A DNA stretch of 64,000 bases from Chinchilla lanigera. Lineage: Eukaryota; Chordata; Mammalia; Rodentia; Chinchillidae. Made by a program: the position numbers and the translations under genes. The DNA lies in NCBI RefSeq assembly GCF_000276665.1, contig NW_004955402.1:6784869-6848868 (forward strand), in the 5' to 3' direction. How positions within the stretch are numbered: position 1 is the first letter of the stretch; the number at the start of each line of letters is the position of its first letter. Positions 48,067-58,786 of the stretch are shown here, one piece after another. Under the pieces are notes generated by a model. That model did not search any database, had not been told where the DNA came from, and saw nothing but the letters and a program-made list of their open reading frames with translations.

Positions 48067-48689
48067 AGAGGATGCAAGGAGGTAAGTCATCTCTATGGGT
48101 CAGAAACCCACATACAGCTCAGCTAATCTTTGATCAAAGCTTCTGAAGCTAAAGTCAAAGTGTGAGCTGGGCGGGAGAGATTCAGCTGCCAAGTGTTCTC
48201 AGGTTTAGTTTCAAGCAGATATACAATTGAGGTATATTTTCCTTTAAGCCCACCAATGGCCCATTTAAATGACCATGATTTGAGTCCCTCCAGCACCTCC
48301 TACCATAACCCCTGACTCCCACTTCTGCCCTCAGCCAGAGAAGCATCTTCCTTTCTGTTTTGTTTCATGGTGGTAAAAGATGCATAACATAAAACTGCTA
48401 TATTAAGGGCTCATGTGATTAGATTCGGCCTACCCAGAGTAATCCAAGATAATCTGCCTATTATAGGGTCACTGATTAGCAACCTTAATTCCATGCGTAA
48501 AATCACTTGTGTCATGAAATATAAGAAATTCATGAGTGTGATACACAGGGGCGGAACCAAATTATAGGAGCTAAAATTCTATCAACCACAGAACTGATGT
48601 AGTTGGCAAATTAACATGGACACAACCTTCATCAAACACCCTGCAATTCAAAGGCTATCATGTTAGTTCTGGGTGACTCAAGTACAGTT
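48067..48689. other. DLGAP1 intron, unique sequence
   Basis: No gene or repeat recognised. Confidence 0.35.
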
Positions 48690-48920
48690 TTATTGACAGA
48701 AAGTTGTGCTCAAATCTTCTCTTTTACTAACTCAGCAACTTTGAGTGAGTTATTTAGCCTCTTTCTTCCTTGGTCCCCTCCTCTATAATATGCAAAAAAC
48801 AAAGGTACCCATCCCTTGGGTTGTCAGAAGTATTAAATGAGTTAATACATATAAAAGGCATAGCACAAAGTTTGGAAAAGACATGATATAATGCAGCAAT
48901 ATGTGCTATTATTATTGAAT
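48690..48920 (+). repeat. MIR SINE
   Basis: Shows the MIR order 'actttgagtgagttatttag', 'cctctttcttcc', 'gtcagaagtattaaatgagt', 'taatacatataaaaggcata'. Old and mammal-wide. Confidence 0.7.
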
Positions 48921-49084
48921 CTGGAACAGGGTGGTGGCAGTGTGACTGGAAACAAGACAATAGATTTGAGAGCCTTTGCAGGAGTTACTGATGGAAGTCA
49001 ATTTCATTTACTCAGGCTTTTGGGCAAATGAAATCCTACTGAATCTGCATTGGTTTCCAATAGCTACTGTAACAAATTACCAGA

Positions 49085-50720
49085 AGCACAAGTTTATTTT
49101 TATTGTTTGATTTTACTTTTTATTAATATGTATTAATAGTACATATTAATGGATTTCCTTGTGATATTTCAAAACATGCATTCAGTGTTCATGGATCAAA
49201 TCCAGCCTTCCTTTATCGACCCTCACTCACCCCTCCCCACACACACACAAGTCCACACATATACCCTTTTTATGGTTTAGATCTAGAATGTCCTCTTGAA
49301 GTGTCATGTGCTCATAGGAGTAGCCTGGTTAGAAGTGGGCCTCTGGGGTGTGACCTGGAAGAGTATTCTCATCCTCAGCTCCTCCCCTCTCTCTCTGATT
49401 CCTGGCTGCATGAATTGAGCACCTTTTCTCTGCCAGGCCCTTCTACCCCACCATTTCTGCTTTGAAGCCAATTGACTGTGGACTGAACCCTCTGAAATCA
49501 TGAGCCCAATAACCCTCCCTCCCTTTAATTTGTGGGTGTTGTATATTTTGTACCAGTGACAGGAAAGTGACTAGTACACCCCTTCCAATCACTAGTGATC
49601 ACTATGCTACATTCAGGATAACTTTGTTTAGCTTGAGAGAACTTAGTATACTAGACTATCTAGGTCATTTTTTTTCACTTAATGTCCCCCTGTTCCATCC
49701 ATTTTGCTGTAACTAACAAAATTTCATTCTTCTTTATGCTGAATAAGTCAATTGTAAACAACATAATTTTTCATGTTTATTAGTTCATATTTGTTGTGCA
49801 TAATGATTATATTCACTGTGGGGAGGTACACATATCATACATAACATATCTTAACTCTTTTCCTCTCTCCTGCCCCTCCACTCCCTCCATGCTCCTCCCA
49901 ACTCTTGGTCCCCTTCCCATTTGAAAAGCTCTGCTTTCATTTTTTCTTAATTCTTTTTTTTCCATTTCCTTTATCTCCTCTCCCTTTCCCTCCATCCTTT
50001 GTTCCCCCATCTATATGAAAAAGATCTCCCTACTTCCTATTTGTCTTCAATTTTGCCCTTTATTTTATTAATATTTTGAGTTTCCCACATAAAAGAAATC
50101 ATGTAATATTTAAACTTGCATGTCTGACTTATTTCACTTACTATTATAGTCTTAAGGTATTACTTGATTTCTTGATGATGGCCATTCCTTTTTGCATAAA
50201 ATGAACTCTGTGTTGTTTTAATTTGCATTTCTCATTACCAAAGATTTTGAGCATTCTTTCTGTAAATATTGTTAATTTGTGCTTCTTCTGAGAACTGTTA
50301 TTCATTTCATGGCTAATTTTTATTAGGTCTTCTATTTGGGGGAGTCCAATTTTTTTAGTTCTTTATATAGTCTACATATTAGCTTTCTGTCCAAGGAGTA
50401 GCTGGCAAAAATTTTTTTCAATTCTATGGTTTTTCACTTAACCCCACTATTTCCTCTGCTGTGCAGAAGCTTTTTAATTTGATATAATTGCATTTTTTGA
50501 TTGCTGATTTTATTTCACACAATTCAGGTCTATTCAAAAAGTTCTTACCTATGTCTATTTCAAGAGTTTCACCTATTTTATCTTCCAGCAGACTGTGTTT
50601 CTGTTTTAATATATAGGCCTTTGATCCATTTTTACTTCAGTTTAATACATGGTGAGAGATACAGTCTAGATTGAATCTTCTGCATGTGGATAGCCAGTTT
50701 TTATAGCACTCCTATTACAG
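49085..50720 (-). mobile_element. L1 fragment, antisense, interrupted by an LTR
   Basis: On the + strand the 3' UTR begins near 49085, with a pyrimidine-rich block at about 49860-50000. ORF2 antisense landmarks follow: 'tttaatttgcatttctcatt' (50218), 'agtctacatattagctttct' (50369) and 'ctgctgtgcagaagcttttt' (50457). The MaLR LTR at 49272-49578 lies inside the 3' UTR. No coding capacity remains. Confidence 0.8.
49272..49578 (+). mobile_element. MaLR-type solo LTR nested in L1
   Basis: 'atggtttagatctagaatgt' at the start, 'gactgtggactgaaccctct', 'gagcccaataaccctccc', 'gttgtatattttgtaccagt', and the end 'gtgactagtaca' match a MaLR LTR. L1 3'-UTR sequence resumes on both sides, so the LTR is the younger insertion. 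Confidence 0.8.
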
Positions 50721-51116
50721 TTCTGGGGTCAGAAGTCTGAAGTGGGTCTCAACAACTTAAAATCAAAATATCCCCAGGACCGTGTTCCTCCTGAAGACCA
50801 GGGCACAACCTATTCTCTTGGCCTTGTCAAGCTATCAGAGGCTGCTCCTTGGCTCCTGGCCCTTGGCTCCACCTTCATATCCCCAAAACTGCATCATTCT
50901 GATGTCTGCTTCTGGCCACACCTCCTAGTCACACTCTCCTGCCTCCTCTCACCTACAGAGACCCTTGGCACTTTACTTCCAAGTTCCCTAATTCAAACAC
51001 ATCTGGAAAGTCCCTTTTACCACATAAGGGAACCTATTCACAGCTTCCATGGGTTAAGACATGGGCATCTTTGGGGAGCTGTAATTCTGCCTACTGAGGA
51101 ATCTACTTCCTAGCAC
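50721..51116 (-). mobile_element. Ancient LTR-like repeat
   Basis: Reverse-complemented, this contains 'cccaaagatgcccatgtctt', 'aaaagggactttccagatgt', 'cagacttctgaccccagaac'. That is the pattern of an old mammalian LTR-type repeat related to the MaLR group. The family is not certain. The 123-codon frame on the + strand is a by-product. Confidence 0.5.
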
Positions 51117-51149
51117 ATGGCATAATTTTTTAACCTAGCACAATTACTT

Positions 51150-51218
51150 TTCTACTGGGGAGTGAACCCAGGGCCTTGAATACATAAAGTGTGCACCTAC
51201 CACTGAGCCTCACGCCAG
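51150..51218 (-). repeat. ID element
   Basis: On the + strand 'actggggagtgaacccaggg ... cctaccactgagcctcac' is the reverse complement of an ID SINE. Diverged. Confidence 0.7.
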
Positions 51219-51584
51219 CGAGCTGCTTTTTAAGTTTGCAGAAAAGGCGTGCAAAAGTCGTCATCTGGCACATGCCGCTCATTGATGCGGAGATGCAGTG
51301 GGATGGCCACCAGTTTCTCTGTGTGTTACGCTATTTTAAAAGAATACCATTCTAAAAGAATCTGACAGATCTACTCAAATCACTCTTTCAAGCAGAGCAC
51401 TTGTAGAATGCATACTCATTTACATATAGCAGTCATTTATTATCAGAAATCATTCTTTTGTTGACTTTCAATTAATTTTTCAGTTTGTGTGAAAAATTCC
51501 ATCTTCTCTATGTTCTCTTCCTGGTTAAAGTACACCTAGATCCTCAATGTATGGAAAAGCCTTTGAAGTATATAAGCTTTCTTG

Positions 51585-51695
51585 GTCTCTCTTTTTGGTC
51601 TTTTTCTGTTACCGGGAATCGCACTCACGACCTCACGCTTGCCAGGTAGGCACTGTGCTGCTGAGCTAAATCCCCAGCCCCAGTCTCTCTTTTTG
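51585..51695 (-). repeat. ID element with perfect target duplications
   Basis: On the + strand 'gttaccgggaatcgcactca', 'cacgcttgccaggtaggcac', 'gctgagctaaatccccagcc' is the reverse complement of an ID SINE. A perfect 13-bp duplication, GTCTCTCTTTTTG, flanks it at 51585-51597 and 51683-51695. Confidence 0.9.
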
Positions 51696-51751
51696 AATGA
51701 TAAGCGTTTGATAGATTCATCTGCCACTCTTCTCACAGTTAAAATGCTAAC

Positions 51752-51825
51752 CGAGGATCACAAGTTCAAGTCCAGCCCAGGCAACTTAGCGACTTAATGA
51801 GACTGCCTCTAAAACTAAAAACAAA
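51752..51825 (+). repeat. Truncated B1-derived SINE
   Basis: 'gaggatcacaagttcaagtc', 'cccaggcaacttagcgactt' and 'taatgagactgcctctaaaa' match the 3' part of the squirrel-type B1 monomer. The left half and the ID half are missing. Confidence 0.7.
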
Positions 51826-52619
51826 AATCTAATTGCTAACTCTTGATGCCCCCTGGGAGTACTGCCATTCCTTGTGAGATGCTTGGTGCAAGAAAACTCC
51901 ACATGCTCTTTTCAGAGCAAAGCAATCATACTCAAAGGAAGGTTGAGTCTATTGGGTCTAGATTCCTTTTTGCTTACAGGTTACATTTTTATGGCTTTTT
52001 TATGAAATTTTATGATTCTCTGAACTTTATAGCAAGACATCACTTCTTCATACCTCTTGAAATCTTCTGGTACCTTTCACTGGAAACACAGATGGTTTCC
52101 AAATTACAATTTTTTACTTCACGTGGTGCAAAAGTGATTCGCGTTCAGTAGCAACTGCGCTTGGAGTTTTGAATTTGGATCTCTTCCTGGCTAGCAATGT
52201 GCATACCAGGCTCTCTCTAGATGCAGGGCAGGGGCAGCGGGCTGCAGCTCCACTTCCATCAGCCACACCATCATGAGGGGAGCAAATACACCCAACAGTG
52301 CAGCGTTGCTGAGCTAGGCTGTCCTGCAGGTTAGGTTATAGGTTCGACTTCCAGTATTTTCAGCCTACCTTGTGTTTATCAGGATGCAGCTCCATCATAA
52401 GTCAAGAAGCGTCTGTATGTTTCCAGGTTTGCAGTTAAGTATTACACATATTTGTGTCCTTTGGTGAGCATAATGTAACTTAGTACAATGACCTGTAGGA
52501 GCTGAGTATGTGTGAAGCTGTCTGTTATAAACTAGAAACACAAAGTTAAAAAGACATGACTCTTTTCCCACAAGGAGCTCTCATTCTACTAAGCAGAAAG
52601 GAGTTCTGCCAGGGAGAAC
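51826..52619. other. DLGAP1 intron, unique sequence
   Basis: No gene seen. A weak L2-like stretch lies near 52540-52600. Confidence 0.35.
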
Positions 52620-52870
52620 TTTTTTAAAACTTTTTTATGAGTTCGTGTTTGCAGTACATGACGTCTACATTCCTTGTGTAGAATTGGTACTTGTACATAC
52701 ACATCTTGGTTCCTTTCTTTATTCCCCCTCCCATCCCTCCCTCCCTCTTGTCTTCATCTCTTGGCCCCCTTCCCATCGAGAAAGATCTGTCTCCCTGCTT
52801 CTTATTATCTTTTATTTTGCTCTTTATTTATCATTTGGGATTGTCATATAAGAGAATTTTTCAATAGGAA
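52620..52870 (-). mobile_element. L1 3'-UTR fragment, antisense
   Basis: 'cccctcccatccctccctcc' and 'agaaagatctgtctccctgc' parallel the antisense L1 3' UTR at about 49860-50040 in sequence and order. Short fragment. Confidence 0.65.
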
Positions 52871-53329
52871 GAAACACCTCTTTAGATTATATAATTGCCT
52901 GCACTTGGGAATTGGATGGCTAAGGTGTCATCATGAAAGAATCAGAAATGATGATCAGTCTCTGGGCTGAAAAGCTGGATGTACCTCAGCAGCTCCAACT
53001 GAGACAGACAATACAGGAGGACGACTGAGTTTGGTAAGATGGCTTAGTTCTGAACCTGATGCTACACCCGATGTTCCTGTGGCATACCCCACTGAAGATG
53101 TCTCATAGGAAGTGTTCGGTTATTCACATAACATTAAGGAAGTCATTATGTAAGGCAGATGAAAAAATACAGCAGATCAGGTTCGTGTGGAAGCAATAAA
53201 GATGGAGAGCTAAAAATGTAACTTTCCACTATCGCTTAAAGATGCCAAGTTCATCAAGAAATGAATAGGACAAAGGAAAGAGAAGAGAAGACAGCTGAAT
53301 TTATGATTCTGGAGTTCCAGAAGATGGCA
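52871..53329. other. DLGAP1 intron, unique sequence
   Basis: No gene or repeat recognised. Confidence 0.35.
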
Positions 53330-53350
53330 GGGTTAGGGTTAGGGTTAGGG
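53330..53350 (+). repeat. Short interstitial telomeric sequence
   Basis: GGG followed by three exact TTAGGG units, then a degenerate CTAGG. The G-rich strand is on +. Confidence 0.9.
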
Positions 53351-55998
53351 CTAGGTTATTTGGAAGTTAGCACATGGGAGGTAGAGAAGAATTTGAGATC
53401 ACAAAGGGTAGGTGCAGGCTCAGAAGATGAGGCAGCTTCCTGGACTACACACACAAGAAAGAAAGAATGAGTGACAGTGAGGGTCCTCAAGATAGGAGGA
53501 ACCAGAAAGGGATGTCAGCAGGGGTGGCGGTCCCCAGAAGCCAGGAGCACACAGTGAGGTCAACAACCAAAGCAACCCACAAAAGCCTGTCAGTGAACCT
53601 GGCAGTTAGGGATGTACTCCTGCAAGTGCTAGTAGTTTCCCTAAAATGATGGGCTAAGAATCATTTTCTATCATTTTAATAGAAGCGTATTTTTAATAAT
53701 AGTCTATCATTGAAAGAAAATACATATAGCCATTAAGATATGCACATATAGTGCCAGGAGAATGTTCATTTCTCAATCACTTGACATTTGATGGCTTTTA
53801 AATAATTTTTACCACCAGGAATAATACCACAAATGTCTTTTCAATAAAAAGCTAAAACTTTTTCTTGTTTTTATTCCCAAATATAAGGCACCATCCTTCA
53901 ATTTGAAGGGAAGTAAGTAAATCTTAGTATCCTAAAATAATTTCAGCATTCTAGTTTTTCCAGAATTATTACTCAGAGACATTTTTGCTCTTTCTGCTGC
54001 TTTCGGATGAAGACTGCACACTCCTAAAGCAAGTATTGTCTTTACTGTACACAAAGCCGTCCACACCGACAGTGTCAGAATAGGTAACACTGCACGCGAA
54101 TCTGTTTCCCTTGTTCGTGTCACATGCAGGTTAGTGGTTATTAGTAAGAAGTTTCTTCAGTTTCAGAGGATTAAAGTGATTTCCCACCTATTAGCTATTT
54201 TTGTTGACCTCACTTCCCTGGAGTTCCTCAGTCTCAGTTCAATTTGAGAGATCACAATTCTCTCGTCTAATTAATGAAAAAATTGGGCCACGCCTCAGTG
54301 GCCTGCATTCAACCTTATTTTGACTGGCAGTTCTCTGAGAACTTCTTCTTCTGCCTCAGGCTCAGAGGAGTGGCGTCTGTTCCTTTGTGTTCGTTCCCTT
54401 TCCCTGGTTCTCTTTGCTTGTGTTCCGGTTTTCCTCACGTTTCTTTCTCTTTTCCTTTTATTTACCTGGTAAACTCGCTAAAAGGTTTACTGTTACAAAC
54501 TCAGTAGGTGTCCAGTTGTTTGTTCAGGAGAAATCCCGGAAGGAGGCAAGCCTCAAGACTTTCTGCCTGTCAGCAAACAATCCTGGAGTGTCACTCCAGT
54601 GGCGCCTTCCGTTCTTGACACCCCCTTTAGGACTCTCCTCTATTGTGAATTCCAGTCCACCTCCTTTTCTCTCAGCTGTGGAACTGTATCTAGCTTCTCC
54701 TGCCCATGGGCAGCCTGCACATGTGTAAGGAAAACCACTCTCTGCCCCCAGAGGCTTTGACATTCCACCTTCCATGGGCCTACTTCCTCCAGCCATTCTT
54801 AAATTCTCAATATCCCAGCTGACAATGGTCCCTTGCTCCTTCTCCCCCATCAAAACCTTTTAGTTTATGTCACCAATGAGTGAGCAATGTTCAGTTGGCT
54901 TCCGACTTCACAGCCTTCAGTTGGAATCTTTGCATATGAACCTCCTACTTCCATCAATGTGCTAGCTTGGCTGGCAGCCATGGAAACCTGTCTCTTAACT
55001 GTCTCAGTTAAGAATTCTGGGACTTTTTCGAGTCAAATCATGCTGACAAACTTCCCCACCCTGCATGTGGTGCTGGGTGGTTTAACACAATGGAGGATGT
55101 TACATCTACTGTTAGTGGGTGTCACTGTGTAGAAGTGAGAACATCTAGCCCAGGTCACTGTGTTACAGGTGACTGTGTGACTATACTCCCCACCCCCGGA
55201 GAGCATCACGTACCTTGGTCATCATCTCAGTGTTATTTATTTATTGCTATAAACTTCCAACAAATGGCAGGGAAATGTGGAACAAGAACCAGATTGTTAC
55301 TAATTCTTCCACCCAAAAGTGCCATTTGGACCACCAGAAAGAATGCGCTCACTGTCAAAACCAGGGAACATTAACTCTGAAATCAATAAATACCTTCCCA
55401 AGATGTGTTCTATTATATATCTCATAGTTGCATCTAACATAACATGATGGAAGTTGATTAAAAAAAGAAAGATCAGATAGTGCCAAAAAAGAAAGGCTTA
55501 CCCTTAGAGCGTATCCTATATATGTTGTGGAATTCTTCATTTTATTTAAAAATATATCATTTTACTATAAGTGTTGTTGGGGGGGACTCATAAGATTAAT
55601 ATAAATTTAGTATTGGAGAAATTTTGTAAAATACATAAAAATATAAGAAAAGCAGTAGAAATCAATGAAAAATGGTTCCTATTAACAGTTTTGTATTGGT
55701 ACCGTTCTCTGAAATTACTGATAACATTGATGAAACTGATTAAGCTCACAAAAGAGGAAAAAAGAAAGCATGTTATAAACACTGTTGGGAATAGAAAGGG
55801 CGACTCTTCACTGATACAAAGGATAATTTTTAAATAAGCACCCTTAAAGATCTTTTATTTCAGAAATGTCTTGGGCTATTCAAGATAATTATTCTATTCT
55901 ATTGTTTTTGGCTTTCTTCTTCAGGGATCCCAGCTATGTATATGGGGTGTGATTAAAAAAAAAACTACAGTGAAATTCTGTCTTCCCATAAAAGACAT
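53351..55998. other. DLGAP1 intron, unique sequence
   Basis: No gene recognised. The open frames at 54387-54853 on both strands are chance. Sequence is AT-rich after 55.4 kb. Confidence 0.4.
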
Positions 55999-56424
55999 TT
56001 TGCTATTAATCCCCCTCAAATTATTCCCCCCCCCCATTCAAATACACTGATTTCACCATTCTTGCCACTTTCTGCGACAGATCTGGAAGTCCTCTTTCAT
56101 GAGTTTCTTTAGTTTTGCTTTGTGGCTGCCTCAGTGTCTTGAATCCATTCACAGCATTTCCCTTTCTGGGTTATTTTGACCTTGGGGAAGAGCCAGAAGT
56201 CACATGGTGCTAGATCTGGTGAAGAAGGTAGATGAGGACATAGCGTCATGTTTTTATTTGACAGAAATTGCCATAAGTGTTTCTAATCAATTCAGGTTAT
56301 TAAGGCAACCATGAAAAGACACTCATGAAAGAAGACTTCCAGAACTGCTTCAGAAACAGGCCAAAATGACGGGATAAACATGTTTGAATGACGGGAGAAT
56401 AGTCTGAAGGGGATTCACAGCAAT
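55999..56424. mobile_element. Palindromic mariner-derived element, copy B
   Basis: The ends are inverted repeats: the left reads 'ttgctattaatccccctcaa', and the reverse complement of the right reads 'ttgctgtgaatccccttcag'. The left arm on the minus strand reads SPDLAPCDFWLFPKVK at about 56170-56230, the mariner transposase block with the last catalytic Asp. The right arm (about 56310-56424) repeats, in inverted orientation, the sequence from the left arm's outer part, including 'cttccaga'. Same architecture as 5238-5640; the left arm is longer here. A stop-free transposase is not present. Confidence 0.75.
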
Positions 56425-57109
56425 GTGTCTTGCTGCAATAATTTCATTTTATTTTGAATTTCAACATTTAAACATTGTGAGTTTTTTTAATCATACTTTG
56501 CAGTTTGAAGATCCTTTGCCGAGCTTCAATGTACTTCCTTTTCTCTTAATCTTTCTTTACCTTTTGTGTAGCTGTACCATTCACTTGCTTTTTCATTTTT
56601 ATCTTTTCTGTTTCTTCGTTTGCCACCTTTCCTTAAATTCTGCCAATTCCTCTTCCATATCTCCCAGCAATCAGTCAGCAACATCCTGTTGTCCTCTCCT
56701 CTCTTCCCTGGGCTCTTAGAACTCTATTTTGTGGTCTTCCTTTATAGTAGCAATTGCTTCACTATGGATTCATTTAATTAATAATGGAATTTCAGCTTGT
56801 GCATCTAATCTTCATGACCACATATTTTTCAAGTGATTTTTCATTATTTACTAGAAATTTGTGGCTGCTCTTTTTCATATTTCTTAGAGTGTTTGCATGT
56901 GTATTACTTTTACGTTACTCTGATTTGAATAAGTTGGATTTTCCTGGAAAAATGGAAGAAGGTTCCCCAGGAGGGGAGGGTGGGCAGCCATCCAGGGCTT
57001 CCTTCTCTGCTGCTAGAGTTGAAATGGTTTCTTTATGCTATGATGCCTCTATGTAGTTACACATCCTCTGCCTCTCAGAAACAAACCTAGTTCTGTTCCT
57101 GTTCAGTTC
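56425..57109. other. DLGAP1 intron, unique T-rich sequence
   Basis: No gene recognised. Confidence 0.35.
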
Positions 57110-57620
57110 CTTCATAGGTGACCTCACAGTTTGTCTGACAATGCATGGGGACGCAAAAATGCAGTCGCTTTCCACAACGCTTCTCTGCCCCTAAGGAGAT
57201 AGGCCGCTCACCTTCCACTGGCTTCGTTAATCCCAGCGTTTCCCACGGCGCTGCCCTAGTAGACTGAAGCCCCAAGCTCGGGGAGTGAACACGCCAGAAG
57301 GTTTCCCAGTTCCGCTCTGTCTGGTCTCTCCACCCCTCCCATCTGCCGCATCATCACGGCGCCACCCCTTGGCTTTCTACCTGACTCTCACTTCGGAGTT
57401 TGTGGATTTTCTGCTGATCTTGCTGAAAATTTAATTTGGGGACTTTTTTCTTCATTTTGCTGTATCGTTGTTTGGAATGGATTCCAAGACAAATGAGAAG
57501 ATCCCGTTCGTATGAAAACCAATCCTGTTAACATTTTTAAATGTTTTCTTCCTGTTTCCCCCGCCCCGCCGTGGAGATGACGGTATATGTGTGTACCTAT
57601 TAGCTAACTTAACCTTCGAA
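57110..57620. promoter_or_regulatory. CpG-enriched patch in the intron
   Basis: I count about 14 CpGs between roughly 57150 and 57380, with more to 57620 ('ccgccccgccgtggagatga'), against a CpG-poor AT-rich background. It is shorter than a classical CpG island. It could be a regulatory element or the promoter of an alternative or antisense transcript. Confidence 0.4.
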
Positions 57621-58431
57621 AATAAAAATACAACACAGTAGGCTTAGCAGCTTCTTAGCGATCCCACACTGCTTCCTGTAGCCTCAGAGACATTCCACTG
57701 AGCCTGTTCTAGGATGATGCCATGTCGGAAACTCAAGCCTGCCGAACTATTACCTATAAAACTTTTCCTTTTGAAGGTTTCAATATCGTGGGCATCTTCA
57801 GTCATTTGCTGCAGCTAACCATTTTAGCGCTCTTTAAGACTACCAAGACTGACCCTAGGACCCTGCCAAAAGCTACTGGTGTTAGAAATCTCCTGTGCAC
57901 AAAAAGTTTAATGTTTTTAGGCGTGCTGTCTGTCTAGAAAAGAACACTATCTTAATTGGGAAAATGATCTTAATTGGGGAAATTAAACTATTAAATCAAT
58001 CAGTCTTACAGTATTTTAAATCAATATTCTACATGCTAACTTTCCCAGCAAAATGTATGTGTTTCACTCAGAGCAGATCTTCATGATGTAGTGGCATCAG
58101 TGCTATTGTGACCCGGGAAAGACACACAAGGGTCACATTTACAAACCAGAAGACTAGTGCTAACACCTTATGGACAACATGTTCTTTAAATTATTTTGCC
58201 AATACATTTATATTCGCATTTCTCTCACCTTACAACCCAGTAATTTAAGAGCTTTGTCTTTCATCTCTTCAACAAAAATATGTGTTAGACTCCTGCTTTT
58301 GCTAGGCCATATGTGGATTCAAAGAATTTAGTGATGATCAGGAGCTGTCATGATCCTTACTGTCCAGGAGTGAGACAAAAATTACTCAAATCAACCACCC
58401 CAATGTAAGCGAACTACCATGCTAGCAGTAT
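57621..58431. other. DLGAP1 intron, unique sequence
   Basis: No gene or confident repeat recognised. Confidence 0.35.
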
Positions 58432-58786
58432 TGTCTTAGTTACTTTCTTGTTGCTGGGGCAAAAAACCCAACACCCACAAGATGAAAGAGGAAAGGTTTA
58501 AGAGAAATACTCCATGCGTGGCCCGGCAGGAAGGCAGCAAGCAGCAGCATGGAGCCTCCCTTTCCCTTTTATTCCACCCAGGTTACAAGACTACTGGATG
58601 GTGCCACCCACACCCAGGATGGGCCTTCCCATTATTCACACCCAGAACTACGCTAAACCAATCTGTGGACTAATTTAGTTATCACACACACTTAGTCTAT
58701 ATTTAAACACCCTAGATCCAGCCACTTCTGAAAAACTCCACCTACGAGTGCATGAGGTTTGGGGGGAACATCTAGACACAAGCCAT
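58432..58786 (-). mobile_element. MaLR-type solo LTR
   Basis: On the + strand it opens 'tgtcttagttactttcttgt' and closes 'gaacatctagacacaagcca', the reverse complement of MaLR landmarks. It inserted antisense to DLGAP1. Confidence 0.8.

Noticed and set aside
50742..51113. A 123-codon frame (+) as a gene
   Set aside because: It overlaps an old LTR-like repeat in reverse orientation and has no features of a protein family.
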